From positions 1 to 16,105 of the forward strand of contig JAGXHD010000073.1 of assembly GCA_024636395.1 (NCBI GenBank): a stretch of 16,105 bases of DNA, in the 5' to 3' direction. Positions 8,717 through 15,486 of the stretch are shown here, piece after piece. Made by a program: the position numbers and the translations under genes. The stretch comes from Sulfitobacter sp. (GTDB lineage Bacteria; Pseudomonadota; Alphaproteobacteria; Rhodobacterales; Rhodobacteraceae). Position 1 is the first letter of the stretch. Every line of letters starts with the position of its first letter. A model generated the notes under the pieces. That model did not search any database, had not been told where the DNA came from, and saw nothing but the letters and a program-made list of their open reading frames with translations.

Positions 8717-9418
8717 TCAAGGCAAGCTGAGTGTCAAGCACAGGTTTTCAACGGCTTTGCGCATATATATGGCCTGAGGTGCGGGCAATATAAGGCATTT
8801 TGCGGTGGTTTTTCCGTCGAACGGCACCGCTACAGATTCGCTCAACGCGATGACATTCGCATGGGAAAGTTGATTTCCGGCCTGCTCTACAAGGCTTTGC
8901 GCCGTGCGTTGCGAGAATACGGGCAAAATACACGGCGCACCGAGCGCCAGCAGCGCCGCGCTGGGCAAAGACAAAAGCCTTTGGTGGTAAAGTGTCAGAT
9001 GGTAGGTCGGGATACCGTCTGCGCTCAGCTTTTCGGCAATATCTCCGATGGTATGCTCGCCTCCGAGATGCCAAAGCGGCAAGCCCGGCGGCTGGGCGCG
9101 CAGGGTCTTGACCAGTTGCTCTGCGGTGTCACCCGCCTGAACGGCCTGCCAGCCCCGCGCCTCTGCACGCGTTGTCGTTTGCGATCCGACACAGAACGCC
9201 CTTCGCCCGCCGCCATCCGGTGCAAACCGGACACCATTGGCGGAGGTGAAAATCGCGCCCTCTCCCGCTTCGAGCGCGACAGCAACGCCCGTCCCCGCGA
9301 TATCCATCAATGGCGCAATCAAAATATGCACTGCCGCGCGCGCGGCAGGATCGAGCGTCGCTGCGAAGGCCTCGGCGCTCTCGCTGGGGCGGGTAAGCAG
9401 GAGGGTAGGCAGAGCCAT
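8717..9418 (-). CDS. hemD: Uroporphyrinogen-III synthase
   Basis: HemD closes and inverts ring D of hydroxymethylbilane to give uroporphyrinogen III, the common precursor of heme, siroheme, cobalamin and bacteriochlorophyll. The protein is 233 residues, close to the family norm. It begins MALPTLLLTRPSESAEAFAATL (the TRP near the N-terminus is typical), contains IFTSANGVRF, FCVGSQTTTRAEARGWQ and LWHLGGEHTIGDIAEKL, and ends in a helical tail. The frame is open upstream to 9721, but the extra 101 residues run antisense through the tsaD coding region and do not look like HemD, so I chose ATG 9418. No strong ribosome binding site is visible. This family diverges fast; the assignment rests on these motifs, length and the heme-linked neighbours. 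hemC is not in the window. Confidence 0.85.
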   Translation of the reverse strand: MALPTLLLTRPSESAEAFAATLDPAARAAVHILIAPLMDIAGTGVAVALEAGEGAIFTSANGVRFAPDGGGRRAFCVGSQTTTRAEARGWQAVQAGDTAEQLVKTLRAQPPGLPLWHLGGEHTIGDIAEKLSADGIPTYHLTLYHQRLLSLPSAALLALGAPCILPVFSQRTAQSLVEQAGNQLSHANVIALSESVAVPFDGKTTAKCLILPAPQAIYMRKAVENLCLTLSLP

Positions 9419-9504
9419 TGGCCGCGTGACGCTCTCAGGATTGTTTGCCGGACGGCTAAGTGTTAGCTCCACAAGAGCCCCGCCGCAACGGAAACGACCC
9501 GCAC

Positions 9505-10590
9505 ATGACAACGCTGACGATCCTTGGCATTGAAAGCAGCTGTGACGATACGGCTGCCGCAATCGTGCGCGGTCACCCAGGCGCGGCGGATGTTCTGTCA
9601 TCCGTCGTGATGGGCCAGACCGCGCTACATGCTGATTTTGGCGGTGTCGTGCCAGAAATTGCGGCACGCGCGCATGCCGAAAAGCTCGATATTTGCGTGG
9701 TACAAGCGCTGGAACAAGCAAAGCTTGGGTTGGACGATATTGACGCGGTGGCCGTGACAGCGGGGCCCGGGCTGATCGGTGGTGTGGTCTCGGGCGTGAT
9801 GTGTGCCAAGGGGATCGCGCTTGCGCGCGGACTGCCGCTTTACGGGGTGAATCATCTGGCGGGCCATGCGCTCACGCCGCGCCTCACGGACCGGGTGGCG
9901 TATCCCTATCTGATGCTGCTGGTGTCGGGCGGGCATTGCCAGTTCCTGATCGTGTCCGGACCGGATGAGTTTCGGCGCCTTGGTGGCACCATCGATGACG
10001 CGCCGGGAGAGGCCTTCGACAAGGTCGCCCGACTGATCGGACTGCCCCAGCCCGGCGGCCCCGCGATCGAGGTCCGGGCGCGTGAGGGGGATGCAAAACG
10101 GTTCAGATTGCCCCGCCCGCTGCTGGACCGCACGGGCTGCGATATGTCGTTCTCCGGCCTCAAGACCGCCGTGCTGCGCCAGCGCGATAGCCTGCTGGTG
10201 AACAGCACATTGGCGGCAAGAGATCAGGCCGATCTGGCTGCAGGATTTCAGGCCGCGATTGTGGATGTCCTTGCGGAAAAGGCCCGCCGCGCGCTGACGG
10301 ACTATGTAGCACTCACGCAAAGCCCCAGCATCTGCGTTGCGGGCGGCGTGGCCGCGAATATGGCGATACGGGACGCACTCGCCAGTGTTGCCGCTGAATT
10401 TGGGGCGGGGTTCATCGCACCGCCGCTGGCGCTGTGCACAGATAATGCCGCCATGATCGCCTATGCGGCATTGGAGCAGAAGGACAGGCGCGCACCGGAT
10501 GACATGGGCCTGTCCGCGCGCCCGCGTTGGCCGCTTGACCACAGTGCGCCCGCCATGTTGGGCAGCGGCAAAAAGGGAGCGAAGGCATGA
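9505..10590 (+). CDS. tsaD: tRNA threonylcarbamoyladenosine transferase TsaD
   Basis: TsaD, with TsaB and TsaE, transfers the threonylcarbamoyl group from TC-AMP to A37 of ANN-decoding tRNAs, making t6A. The protein is 361 residues. It begins MTTLTILGIESSCDDTAAAIV, the standard N-terminus, and has the metal-binding HLAGH (H117, H121), the nucleotide-binding LVSGGHCQF, GEAFDKVARLIGL and the C-terminal CTDNAAMIAY with its metal-binding aspartate. GGAAA (9490-9494) is 10 nt before ATG 9505; upstream in-frame codons from 9460 do not look like family sequence. It is divergent from hemD with an 86-bp gap in which I see no convincing promoter. Its stop overlaps the gpsA start by 4 nt (ATGA), indicating translational coupling. 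Confidence 0.97.
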   Translation: MTTLTILGIESSCDDTAAAIVRGHPGAADVLSSVVMGQTALHADFGGVVPEIAARAHAEKLDICVVQALEQAKLGLDDIDAVAVTAGPGLIGGVVSGVMCAKGIALARGLPLYGVNHLAGHALTPRLTDRVAYPYLMLLVSGGHCQFLIVSGPDEFRRLGGTIDDAPGEAFDKVARLIGLPQPGGPAIEVRAREGDAKRFRLPRPLLDRTGCDMSFSGLKTAVLRQRDSLLVNSTLAARDQADLAAGFQAAIVDVLAEKARRALTDYVALTQSPSICVAGGVAANMAIRDALASVAAEFGAGFIAPPLALCTDNAAMIAYAALEQKDRRAPDDMGLSARPRWPLDHSAPAMLGSGKKGAKA

Positions 10591-11540
10591 ACATCAGTGT
10601 TTTGGGCGGGGGCGCTTTCGGGACGGCGCTGGCGATTTCGCTGGCGGGGCAGGACGCCGTGACCCTTTGGGCGCGGGATGTGCGCGATATGCCAAGGTCG
10701 CGGGAAAACACGCTGCGCCTGCCCGGTTGCCCGTTTCCGGATGCGTTGCAGGTCACCGATGACCTGACGCAAGCGCTGCGCGCCGGCACGATCTTGCTCG
10801 CTCTTCCGATGCAAAAGCTGCGCGGTTTCGTGCGCGATCACGCGACGATGCTGGACGGCAAAGCGCTGGTTGCCTGTTGCAAGGGAATCGAGCTCAGCAC
10901 CGGCGCGGGGCCTGTCCAGATCATCGAGCAGGAAGTCCCCGGTGCGCGGTCGGCTATCCTTACCGGCCCCAGCTTTGCCGCAGACATAGCCCGCGGGCTG
11001 CCCACCGCGCTCACGCTGGCCACGGCAGACGAAGACGATGCCCGGCGGCTGCAAAAAGAGCTGACCACGCCGACGCTGCGTCTCTACCGCACCACTGATA
11101 CTGTGGGTGCGGAGCTGGGCGGCGCGCTGAAAAACGTGGTCGCGATTGCCTGCGGCACAGCGATGGGTGCGGGTATGGGGGAAAGCGCGCGTGCCGCGCT
11201 CATGACCCGTGGCTACGCCGAAATGCAGCGGATGGCGGCGCATCGCGGTGCTGACCCCGACACGCTTGCGGGGTTGTCGGGGTTCGGGGATCTTACACTG
11301 ACCTGCACATCGGAAGGGTCACGGAATTACCGGCTTGGCCTCAGCCTCGGGCGAGGCGAAGTATTTGATGCGAGCACGACGGTTGAGGGAGCTGCCACCG
11401 CCATGGCAGTGGCGCAGGTCGCGCGTGACGCGGGGCTTGATATGCCGATCACGATGGCCGTTGCCGGACTGCTCGATAAAACGCTAGATGTGAAGGCGGC
11501 TGTGCACAGCCTCCTGACCCGACCTTTAAAGGAAGAATAA
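10587..11540 (+). CDS. gpsA: Glycerol-3-phosphate dehydrogenase [NAD(P)+]
   Basis: GpsA reduces dihydroxyacetone phosphate to sn-glycerol-3-phosphate, the backbone for phospholipid synthesis, in the cytoplasm. The protein is 317 residues. It has the N-terminal dinucleotide-binding loop GGGAFGTA (residues 7-14), the substrate-pocket stretch LTGPSFAADIARG (125-137), the catalytic lysine K182 in GALKNVVAIACG, and the C-terminal SGFGDLTLTC and SRNYRLG segments. GGGAG (10575-10579) lies 7 nt before the start. It overlaps tsaD by 4 nt and is followed one base later by the YciI-like gene, so it is the second gene of a tight run. No key residue is missing. Confidence 0.96.
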   Translation: MNISVLGGGAFGTALAISLAGQDAVTLWARDVRDMPRSRENTLRLPGCPFPDALQVTDDLTQALRAGTILLALPMQKLRGFVRDHATMLDGKALVACCKGIELSTGAGPVQIIEQEVPGARSAILTGPSFAADIARGLPTALTLATADEDDARRLQKELTTPTLRLYRTTDTVGAELGGALKNVVAIACGTAMGAGMGESARAALMTRGYAEMQRMAAHRGADPDTLAGLSGFGDLTLTCTSEGSRNYRLGLSLGRGEVFDASTTVEGAATAMAVAQVARDAGLDMPITMAVAGLLDKTLDVKAAVHSLLTRPLKEE

Positions 11541-11541
11541 T

Positions 11542-11814
11542 ATGCTTGTTTGCCTGATGGCCCATGACAAACCTGAATCGCTGAACGTTCGGATGGAAAA
11601 CCGCCCTGCGCATGTGGACTACCTCAAAAGCACGGACCACGTGCATCTGGCCGGGCCGCTGATTGATACGGCGGGCGGCATGTGCGGCTCCATGATCGTG
11701 CTCGATGTGCCGGACATGGCAACTGCGGAGGCCTGGGCCGAAAATGACCCCTACGCAAAGGCCGGTCTGTTCGAAAGCGTAACGCTGACCGAGTGGAAAA
11801 AGGTGATCGGCTAA
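11542..11814 (+). CDS. YciI-like protein (YCII family)
   Basis: A 90-residue cytoplasmic protein with the dimeric alpha-beta (ferredoxin-like) YCII fold. It has the family landmarks RPAHVDYLKS with H24, LAGPL (36-40), GSMIVLDVPD, and ENDPYAKAGLFESV (67-80). Members carry a conserved His/Asp pair suggestive of catalysis, but the substrate is mostly unknown. AGGA (11530-11533) is 8 nt before the ATG. It starts one base after the gpsA stop, and its stop shares one base with the EVE-gene start (TAATG). Function in this operon is not established. Confidence 0.88.
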   Translation: MLVCLMAHDKPESLNVRMENRPAHVDYLKSTDHVHLAGPLIDTAGGMCGSMIVLDVPDMATAEAWAENDPYAKAGLFESVTLTEWKKVIG

Positions 11815-12233
11815 TGAACTATTGGCTGTTCAAGTCTGAACCGTCCGTCTGGGGCTGGGATGATCAGGTGGCCAAGGGCGATGCGGGCGAGGAATGGGAC
11901 GGCGTGCGCAATTATCAGGCGCGTAACTTCATGCGCGATATGGCGGTCGGCGATCTGGGCTTTTTTTACCATTCCCAAAAAGAGAAAGCGATCGTCGGCA
12001 TTGTAGAAGTCTGCGCTGCCGCCCATCCGGACAGCACCACGGATGATGACCGCTGGGAGTGCGTCGACATTCGCGCCCAGCGTCCGTTTGTTGCGCCGGT
12101 GACATTGGACATGGTAAAATCGGACTCACGACTGACCGACATGGCACTTGTACGCATGTCCCGCCTATCCGTGCAGCCTGTAACGGCGCAAGAGTGGAAG
12201 ATCGTTTGTGAGTTAGGAAAAACGGCGAACTGA
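11814..12233 (+). CDS. EVE-domain protein
   Basis: A 139-residue protein made of a single EVE domain (PUA-like fold, as in human THYN1). It begins MNYWLFKSEPSVWGWDDQ, the family signature, followed by EEWDGVRNYQARNFMRDMAVGDLGFFYHS and IVGIVEV, all conserved in this family, whose members bind modified bases in nucleic acid through an aromatic pocket. Which base this one reads is unknown. The frame is open 7 codons further up, but the domain starts at M 11814, AAAAAGG (11797-11803) lies 10 nt before it, and the start overlaps the YciI stop by one base. Being last in a run led by tsaD suggests a link to modified tRNA, which is inference. Confidence 0.92.
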   Translation: MNYWLFKSEPSVWGWDDQVAKGDAGEEWDGVRNYQARNFMRDMAVGDLGFFYHSQKEKAIVGIVEVCAAAHPDSTTDDDRWECVDIRAQRPFVAPVTLDMVKSDSRLTDMALVRMSRLSVQPVTAQEWKIVCELGKTAN

Positions 12234-12237
12234 AACG

Positions 12238-12371
12238 AAAAAGGGTTCTGGCACCCCTACCAGAACCCTTCTCACCCCGTGCGCTCCCTAAACCCCGGCA
12301 CACGTATTCGAAATATGTTCTGGCCGTACTGACCGTAAGACATGGATAGCTGTCTTGCTGTTTTTTCGCAA
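12238..12371 (-). ncRNA. Possible small RNA or attenuator in the gap between terminators (weak)
   Basis: The 221-base gap 12234-12454 has no open frame that looks coding. On the minus strand a weak promoter pair, TTGCGA (12366-12371) and TATCCA (12343-12348) with a 17-nt spacer, is followed by about 95 bases ending in the 12241-12270 hairpin plus T5. GTTCTGGC occurs at 12245-12252 and 12317-12324. The minus-strand RNA therefore carries two copies of GCCAGAAC, either of which can pair with the GUUCUGG arm, giving alternative hairpins. There is no recognised RNA family and the promoter match is modest, so I regard this as a hypothesis. Confidence 0.25.
12241..12270. terminator. Terminator hairpin after the EVE gene
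   Basis: AAGGGTTCTGG (12241-12251) pairs with CCAGAACCCTT (12260-12270), a perfect 11-bp stem with an 8-nt loop, starting 7 nt after the EVE stop codon. On the plus side the tail is only CTC, but on the minus strand the stem is followed by five Ts (positions 12242 to 12238). It therefore looks at least as good for minus-strand transcripts as for the tsaD-gpsA-yciI-EVE run. Confidence 0.75.
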
Positions 12372-12395
12372 GAAAACAGTACTCTAAATTCAACT

Positions 12396-12433
12396 AAAAA
12401 AAGAAACGCCCGCTTAACCAAGCGTGCGTTTCT
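12396..12433 (-). terminator. Intrinsic terminator of the DUF2853 gene
   Basis: AGAAACGC (12402-12409) pairs with GCGTTTCT (12426-12433) and, after one C-T mismatch, CGCTT (12411-12415) pairs with AAGCG (12420-12424) around a 4-nt loop. The run of seven A at 12396-12402 gives a T-run on the minus strand. It lies 22 bases after the stop codon of the minus-strand DUF2853 gene, a classic intrinsic terminator layout. Confidence 0.85.
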
Positions 12434-12454
12434 GTTGCTCGTCTTTCGACGTGT

Positions 12455-12796
12455 TCAGCCGTAAACCGCTTCTTTGCCGAAATGTTTGGTCAGCATGTAA
12501 TAGACAACCGCGCGGTACTTGTTGCGCTCGGATTTGCCATAGGTCTCGATCACGGAATGGATCGCTTCCATCAGGTTGGGGCCGTCTGGCAGGCCCAGCT
12601 TTTTGATGAGGAAGTTGTTCTTGACCGTTTCCAGCTCGGCTTCCTGGCTGCCCGCTACAGTCTGTGCGTCAGAATTATAGATGGAAGGGCCACAGCCGAT
12701 CGTGACCTTGGTCAGCAGCGCCATATCAGGCTCCATGCCACATTTACCTTTCAAATCTTCCGCGTATTTAGCGATCCACTCGTCGCGCTTTCCCAT
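12455..12796 (-). CDS. DUF2853 family protein
   Basis: A 113-residue soluble protein of unknown function that I recognise as DUF2853. Visible conserved stretches are MGKRDEWIAKYAEDLKGKCG, LLTKVTIGCGPSIYN, EAELETVKNNFLIKKLGL and NKYRAVVYYMLTKHFGKE. It has no signal peptide or membrane segment and is mostly charged helices, with two cysteines (in KGKCG and IGCGP). The frame is open back to 12877, but AGGGAG lies 8 nt before ATG 12796 and the family starts here. It is 111 bp downstream of the extensin-like gene with its own strong terminator, so it is probably a separate transcript, though I see only weak promoter-like sequence (TTGCTC/TAGGCT, 16-nt spacer). A 6-bp hairpin (12820-12825/12835-12840) sits in the leader. 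Confidence 0.82.
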   Translation of the reverse strand: MGKRDEWIAKYAEDLKGKCGMEPDMALLTKVTIGCGPSIYNSDAQTVAGSQEAELETVKNNFLIKKLGLPDGPNLMEAIHSVIETYGKSERNKYRAVVYYMLTKHFGKEAVYG

Positions 12797-12907
12797 GTCG
12801 TCTACTCCCTGTTTATTCTGACTGGGCTCTGCTGCCAGTCTCCGGCGAGAGCCTAGTCTGAAATTATTAGTGAGCAAAAGGATTTCTTGCGCGCCATTTC
12901 ACCTTGC

Positions 12908-13648
12908 CTAGCGGCACAATCCAAAGCCGGTATGCTGGAGGTGGAAATGGTCTGCGTGCAGGCTGTTATATTCGGGGCCCAAGGTAACGCGAAACCATTT
13001 GCATGCTGTGGTGTTGGCGCGCCGGAGGAATGCAGACTTCTGATCCGACCCCTCCCAATCGCGCAACAGGCTGATCCGGGTGCCATCCGCCAGCTCGAAC
13101 CCGCTGATATCGATCGCGTCGGCAGTTGCGTGGGTGCTCATCCGGCCGGTGCTTGCAGATGTGGTGCGGATCGCGCGGCACGCATAGCTCGAGAAATGCT
13201 CAATCTGCGCGATATCTTGGCCAAAGATCTCCCGTGCGGCGGGTTGAAGGCCGTGCTCGGTCCACATGGCGAGGCGCAAGGCTGTTTGGCAACGCGTATG
13301 GACAGGGGCGATTTGGGCGCCTGCCGCAGCCCTGAGCGTGACCCGGGGCGCGATGCTGCATTCTGCACCCTCCACGAGATCGGGCTGCCTGCTTGCAGTG
13401 GCGCCCGTATCCAGCGCGGCAAGGCACGTCTTATCATCGCCCAGCGCGCGGCGTAATTTCCACGGCGTGAGCGCTGTAACCGGCTGAGTGATCACCAGCG
13501 GCTGCAGCGGATTCCATTCGGGCGACAGCGGGGTATCGGGATGCACCATGGCCTGCCATGCGCCAAAAGAGCTGCCGCCTATGATAAAACTCAGAAGCGC
13601 CACCCAGTGGAGAACCGGGCGGCGCTTGTAAGGATATTCGTCGCTCAT
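12908..13648 (-). CDS. Extensin-like family protein, membrane anchored
   Basis: A 246-residue protein of the bacterial extensin-like C-terminal family, which despite the name is related to zinc DD-peptidase/LAS-type folds. A cytoplasmic start (MSDEYPYKRR) is followed by one membrane helix (about 12-34), leaving the rest in the periplasm. The catalytic-type motifs are RMSTHATADAIDISGFEL (H173, D180) and NSLHADHFHLQ (H231, H234, H236), which look like metal ligands. Six cysteines (75, 97, 120, 157, 216, 245) suit disulfides in the periplasm. A role in cleaving or binding peptidoglycan is inference. The start lies 7 nt after the ahcY stop with no clear ribosome binding site, which suggests read-through or coupling from ahcY. 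Confidence 0.85.
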   Translation of the reverse strand: MSDEYPYKRRPVLHWVALLSFIIGGSSFGAWQAMVHPDTPLSPEWNPLQPLVITQPVTALTPWKLRRALGDDKTCLAALDTGATASRQPDLVEGAECSIAPRVTLRAAAGAQIAPVHTRCQTALRLAMWTEHGLQPAAREIFGQDIAQIEHFSSYACRAIRTTSASTGRMSTHATADAIDISGFELADGTRISLLRDWEGSDQKSAFLRRANTTACKWFRVTLGPEYNSLHADHFHLQHTGFGLCR

Positions 13649-13655
13649 CGCGCTG

Positions 13656-15044
13656 TTAGTAGCGGTAGTGATCCGGCTTGAACGGACCGTCTGGCGACAC
13701 GCCGATATAGGCCGCCTGCTCTGGGTCGAGCTTGCTCAACTTCACTCCGATCCGGTCGAGATGCAGGCGGGCAACTTTCTCATCAAGGTGCTTGGGCAGA
13801 ATATAGACCTCATTCTTATACTGATCGCCGCGCATCCAAAGCTCCATCTGCGCCAGCACCTGATTGGTGAAGGATGCGGACATGACGAACGACGGGTGGC
13901 CTGTGGCGTTCCCAAGGTTGAGCAAACGACCCTCGGATAGCAGGATCAGGCGATGCCCGTTGGGCATTTCGATCATGTCCACTTGCTCCTTGATATTGGT
14001 CCATTTGTGGTTTTTCAGGGCGGCCACCTGAATTTCGTTGTCGAAATGGCCAATGTTTCCGACGATGGCCATATCCTTCATCTCGCGCATGTGCTCAATG
14101 CGGATCACGTCCTTGTTGCCGGTCGTGGTGATGAAGATATCGGCGGTCGAAACGACATCCTCCAGCAAAACGACCTCGAAACCGTCCATCGCGGCCTGCA
14201 GCGCGCAGATCGGATCAACCTCTGTGACTTTCACGCGCGCACCGGCGCCTTGCAGGGACGCGGCAGAGCCTTTGCCCACATCACCGTAGCCCATCACAAC
14301 AGCGACCTTACCCGCCATCATCGTGTCGGTCGCGCGGCGGATACCGTCGACGAGGCTCTCTTTGCAGCCGTACTTGTTGTCGAATTTCGACTTCGTCACG
14401 GAATCGTTCACGTTGATCGCAGGGAAGGGCAGCTGGTCCTGCTTGAACAGATCGTAGAGGCGGTGAACGCCGGTCGTCGTCTCTTCGGACACACCGACGA
14501 TCTGATCGCGCATTTTGGTGAACCAGCCCGGGCTGGCTTCCATGCGCTTCTTGATCTGCGCCTTGATCACGACCTCTTCATCGGAGGTCGGGACGGGAAT
14601 AACTTCCTCGCCAGCTTCCGCACGCGCGCCCAGAAGCACGTAAAGCGTCGCGTCACCACCATCATCGAGGATGAGGTTCGGGCCTTCGGGGAACATGAAC
14701 GACTTGTCGAGATAGTCCCAGTGCTCTTCGAGCGATTGGCCTTTGATCGCGAATACGGGTGTGCCGCCCGCAGCAATTGCCGCAGCGGCGTGGTCTTGGG
14801 TCGAGAAAATATTGCACGAGGCCCAGCGCACATCAGCGCCTAGCTCGACAAGTGTTTCGATAAGAACAGCAGTCTGAATCGTCATATGCAGGGAGCCGAC
14901 GATGCGCGCTCCTTTGAGCGGCTTCTCGGCACCGTATTCCGTACGAAGCGCCATCAGCCCGGGCATTTCAGTCTCTGCAATGTCGAGTTCCTTGCGGCCA
15001 TAGGCAGCAAGGTTGATGTCTTTCACAATATAGTCGTTGGCCAT
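13656..15044 (-). CDS. ahcY: Adenosylhomocysteinase (S-adenosyl-L-homocysteine hydrolase)
   Basis: AhcY splits S-adenosylhomocysteine into adenosine and homocysteine using tightly bound NAD, relieving product inhibition of SAM-dependent methyltransferases. The protein is 462 residues, the long bacterial form with an extra insert compared with animal enzymes. It has GSLHMTIQTAVLIETL, NIFSTQDHAAAAI, the substrate and catalytic stretch NVNDSVTKSKFDNKYGCKESLVDGI, the NAD loop MGYGDVGKGSA, and the C-terminal KPDHYRY that reaches into the partner subunit. AAGGAG lies 7 nt before ATG 15044. The extensin-like gene follows 7 nt after its stop, and a small secreted protein is encoded 93 nt upstream on the same strand. 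Confidence 0.98.
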   Translation of the reverse strand: MANDYIVKDINLAAYGRKELDIAETEMPGLMALRTEYGAEKPLKGARIVGSLHMTIQTAVLIETLVELGADVRWASCNIFSTQDHAAAAIAAGGTPVFAIKGQSLEEHWDYLDKSFMFPEGPNLILDDGGDATLYVLLGARAEAGEEVIPVPTSDEEVVIKAQIKKRMEASPGWFTKMRDQIVGVSEETTTGVHRLYDLFKQDQLPFPAINVNDSVTKSKFDNKYGCKESLVDGIRRATDTMMAGKVAVVMGYGDVGKGSAASLQGAGARVKVTEVDPICALQAAMDGFEVVLLEDVVSTADIFITTTGNKDVIRIEHMREMKDMAIVGNIGHFDNEIQVAALKNHKWTNIKEQVDMIEMPNGHRLILLSEGRLLNLGNATGHPSFVMSASFTNQVLAQMELWMRGDQYKNEVYILPKHLDEKVARLHLDRIGVKLSKLDPEQAAYIGVSPDGPFKPDHYRY

Positions 15045-15048
15045 TGTG

Positions 15049-15075
15049 GCGCTCCTTAAAAACTTGTTGGAGCGC
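15049..15075 (-). promoter_or_regulatory. Leader hairpin covering the ahcY ribosome binding site
   Basis: On the minus strand GCGCTCC (15075-15069) and GGAGCGC (15055-15049) form a perfect 7-bp stem with a 13-nt loop. The 3' arm contains the GGAG of the ahcY ribosome binding site. If the mRNA begins upstream of 15075 (for example from the small-protein gene), the hairpin could reduce ahcY translation. I could not match it to a known SAH or SAM riboswitch. Confidence 0.35.
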
Positions 15076-15103
15076 GCATATCACCGCTAAGTACTTTTCG
15101 CAA
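15075..15103 (-). promoter_or_regulatory. Possible ahcY promoter (weak)
   Basis: TTGCGA (15098-15103, read on the minus strand) and TATGCG (15075-15080) are 17 nt apart, and a TG dinucleotide one base before the second element gives an extended -10. Each element matches consensus only partly. Use of this promoter would start the transcript near 15068, after the 5' arm of the leader hairpin, so the hairpin would be absent from that message. Confidence 0.35.
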
Positions 15104-15137
15104 TCAGCAGCACATGTGTGCGAACGGGCGAATTGCC

Positions 15138-15443
15138 TCAGCCTTCGGTGCGGGCCTGAATGGCGGCAAGCATTTCCTGAGTGTCTATGTCCGCATTCCA
15201 GTTCTGCCCCTGCGCCTCTACGCATGCGTTACCATCCGCCAGCGTACGAACCAAGGTCCAAGAGCCGGTCGCGTCGGACACCCAAAGGCGCGTATTGTCG
15301 TCAGAAGTGTTTGCGGCGGGGCGCTCCCCGTACCAGTCAATCAACGACGATTGCAGCTCGGACGCGCTCATGCAGACTTCTTGGGCGGTAGCAGATGTTG
15401 CCAGCGCGGCTACCGTAGCAAATGTAATCAAAGCGGTTTTCAT
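15138..15443 (-). CDS. Small secreted protein of unknown function
   Basis: A 101-residue protein with a clear Sec signal peptide: MKT, a hydrophobic core ALITFATVAALATS, and a likely cleavage site ATA|QE after residue 20. The mature part of about 81 residues has two cysteines (C24, C74) that could form one disulfide, and the stretch ELQSSLIDWYGERP. It should be periplasmic. AAGGAG lies 6 nt before ATG 15443, a strong ribosome binding site. I do not recognise a domain; small proteins like this beside ahcY seem familiar from Rhodobacterales, but I cannot confirm that from sequence alone. It is divergent from the HD-domain gene and 93 nt upstream of ahcY on the same strand. Confidence 0.8.
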   Translation of the reverse strand: MKTALITFATVAALATSATAQEVCMSASELQSSLIDWYGERPAANTSDDNTRLWVSDATGSWTLVRTLADGNACVEAQGQNWNADIDTQEMLAAIQARTEG

Positions 15444-15486
15444 CGTTTTCTCCTTGTCGAGGGAAGAACGGTCCCGCTATCACTAT

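Noticed and set aside
9419..9721. 101-residue N-terminal extension of hemD
   Set aside because: The extension runs antisense through tsaD and does not resemble HemD; the family start is at 9418.
12358..12379. AT-rich hairpin CTGTTTT/AAAACAG as a third terminator
   Set aside because: The stem is weak, has no following T-run in either direction and is not adjacent to a gene end.
13953..14843. Plus-strand open frame of 296 codons inside ahcY
   Set aside because: It is the antisense shadow of the highly conserved ahcY gene.
15045..15137. Known SAH riboswitch ahead of ahcY
   Set aside because: The gap is short and I see only one simple hairpin; I could not recognise the conserved core of a known SAH or SAM/SAH riboswitch. 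A covariance-model search would settle it.
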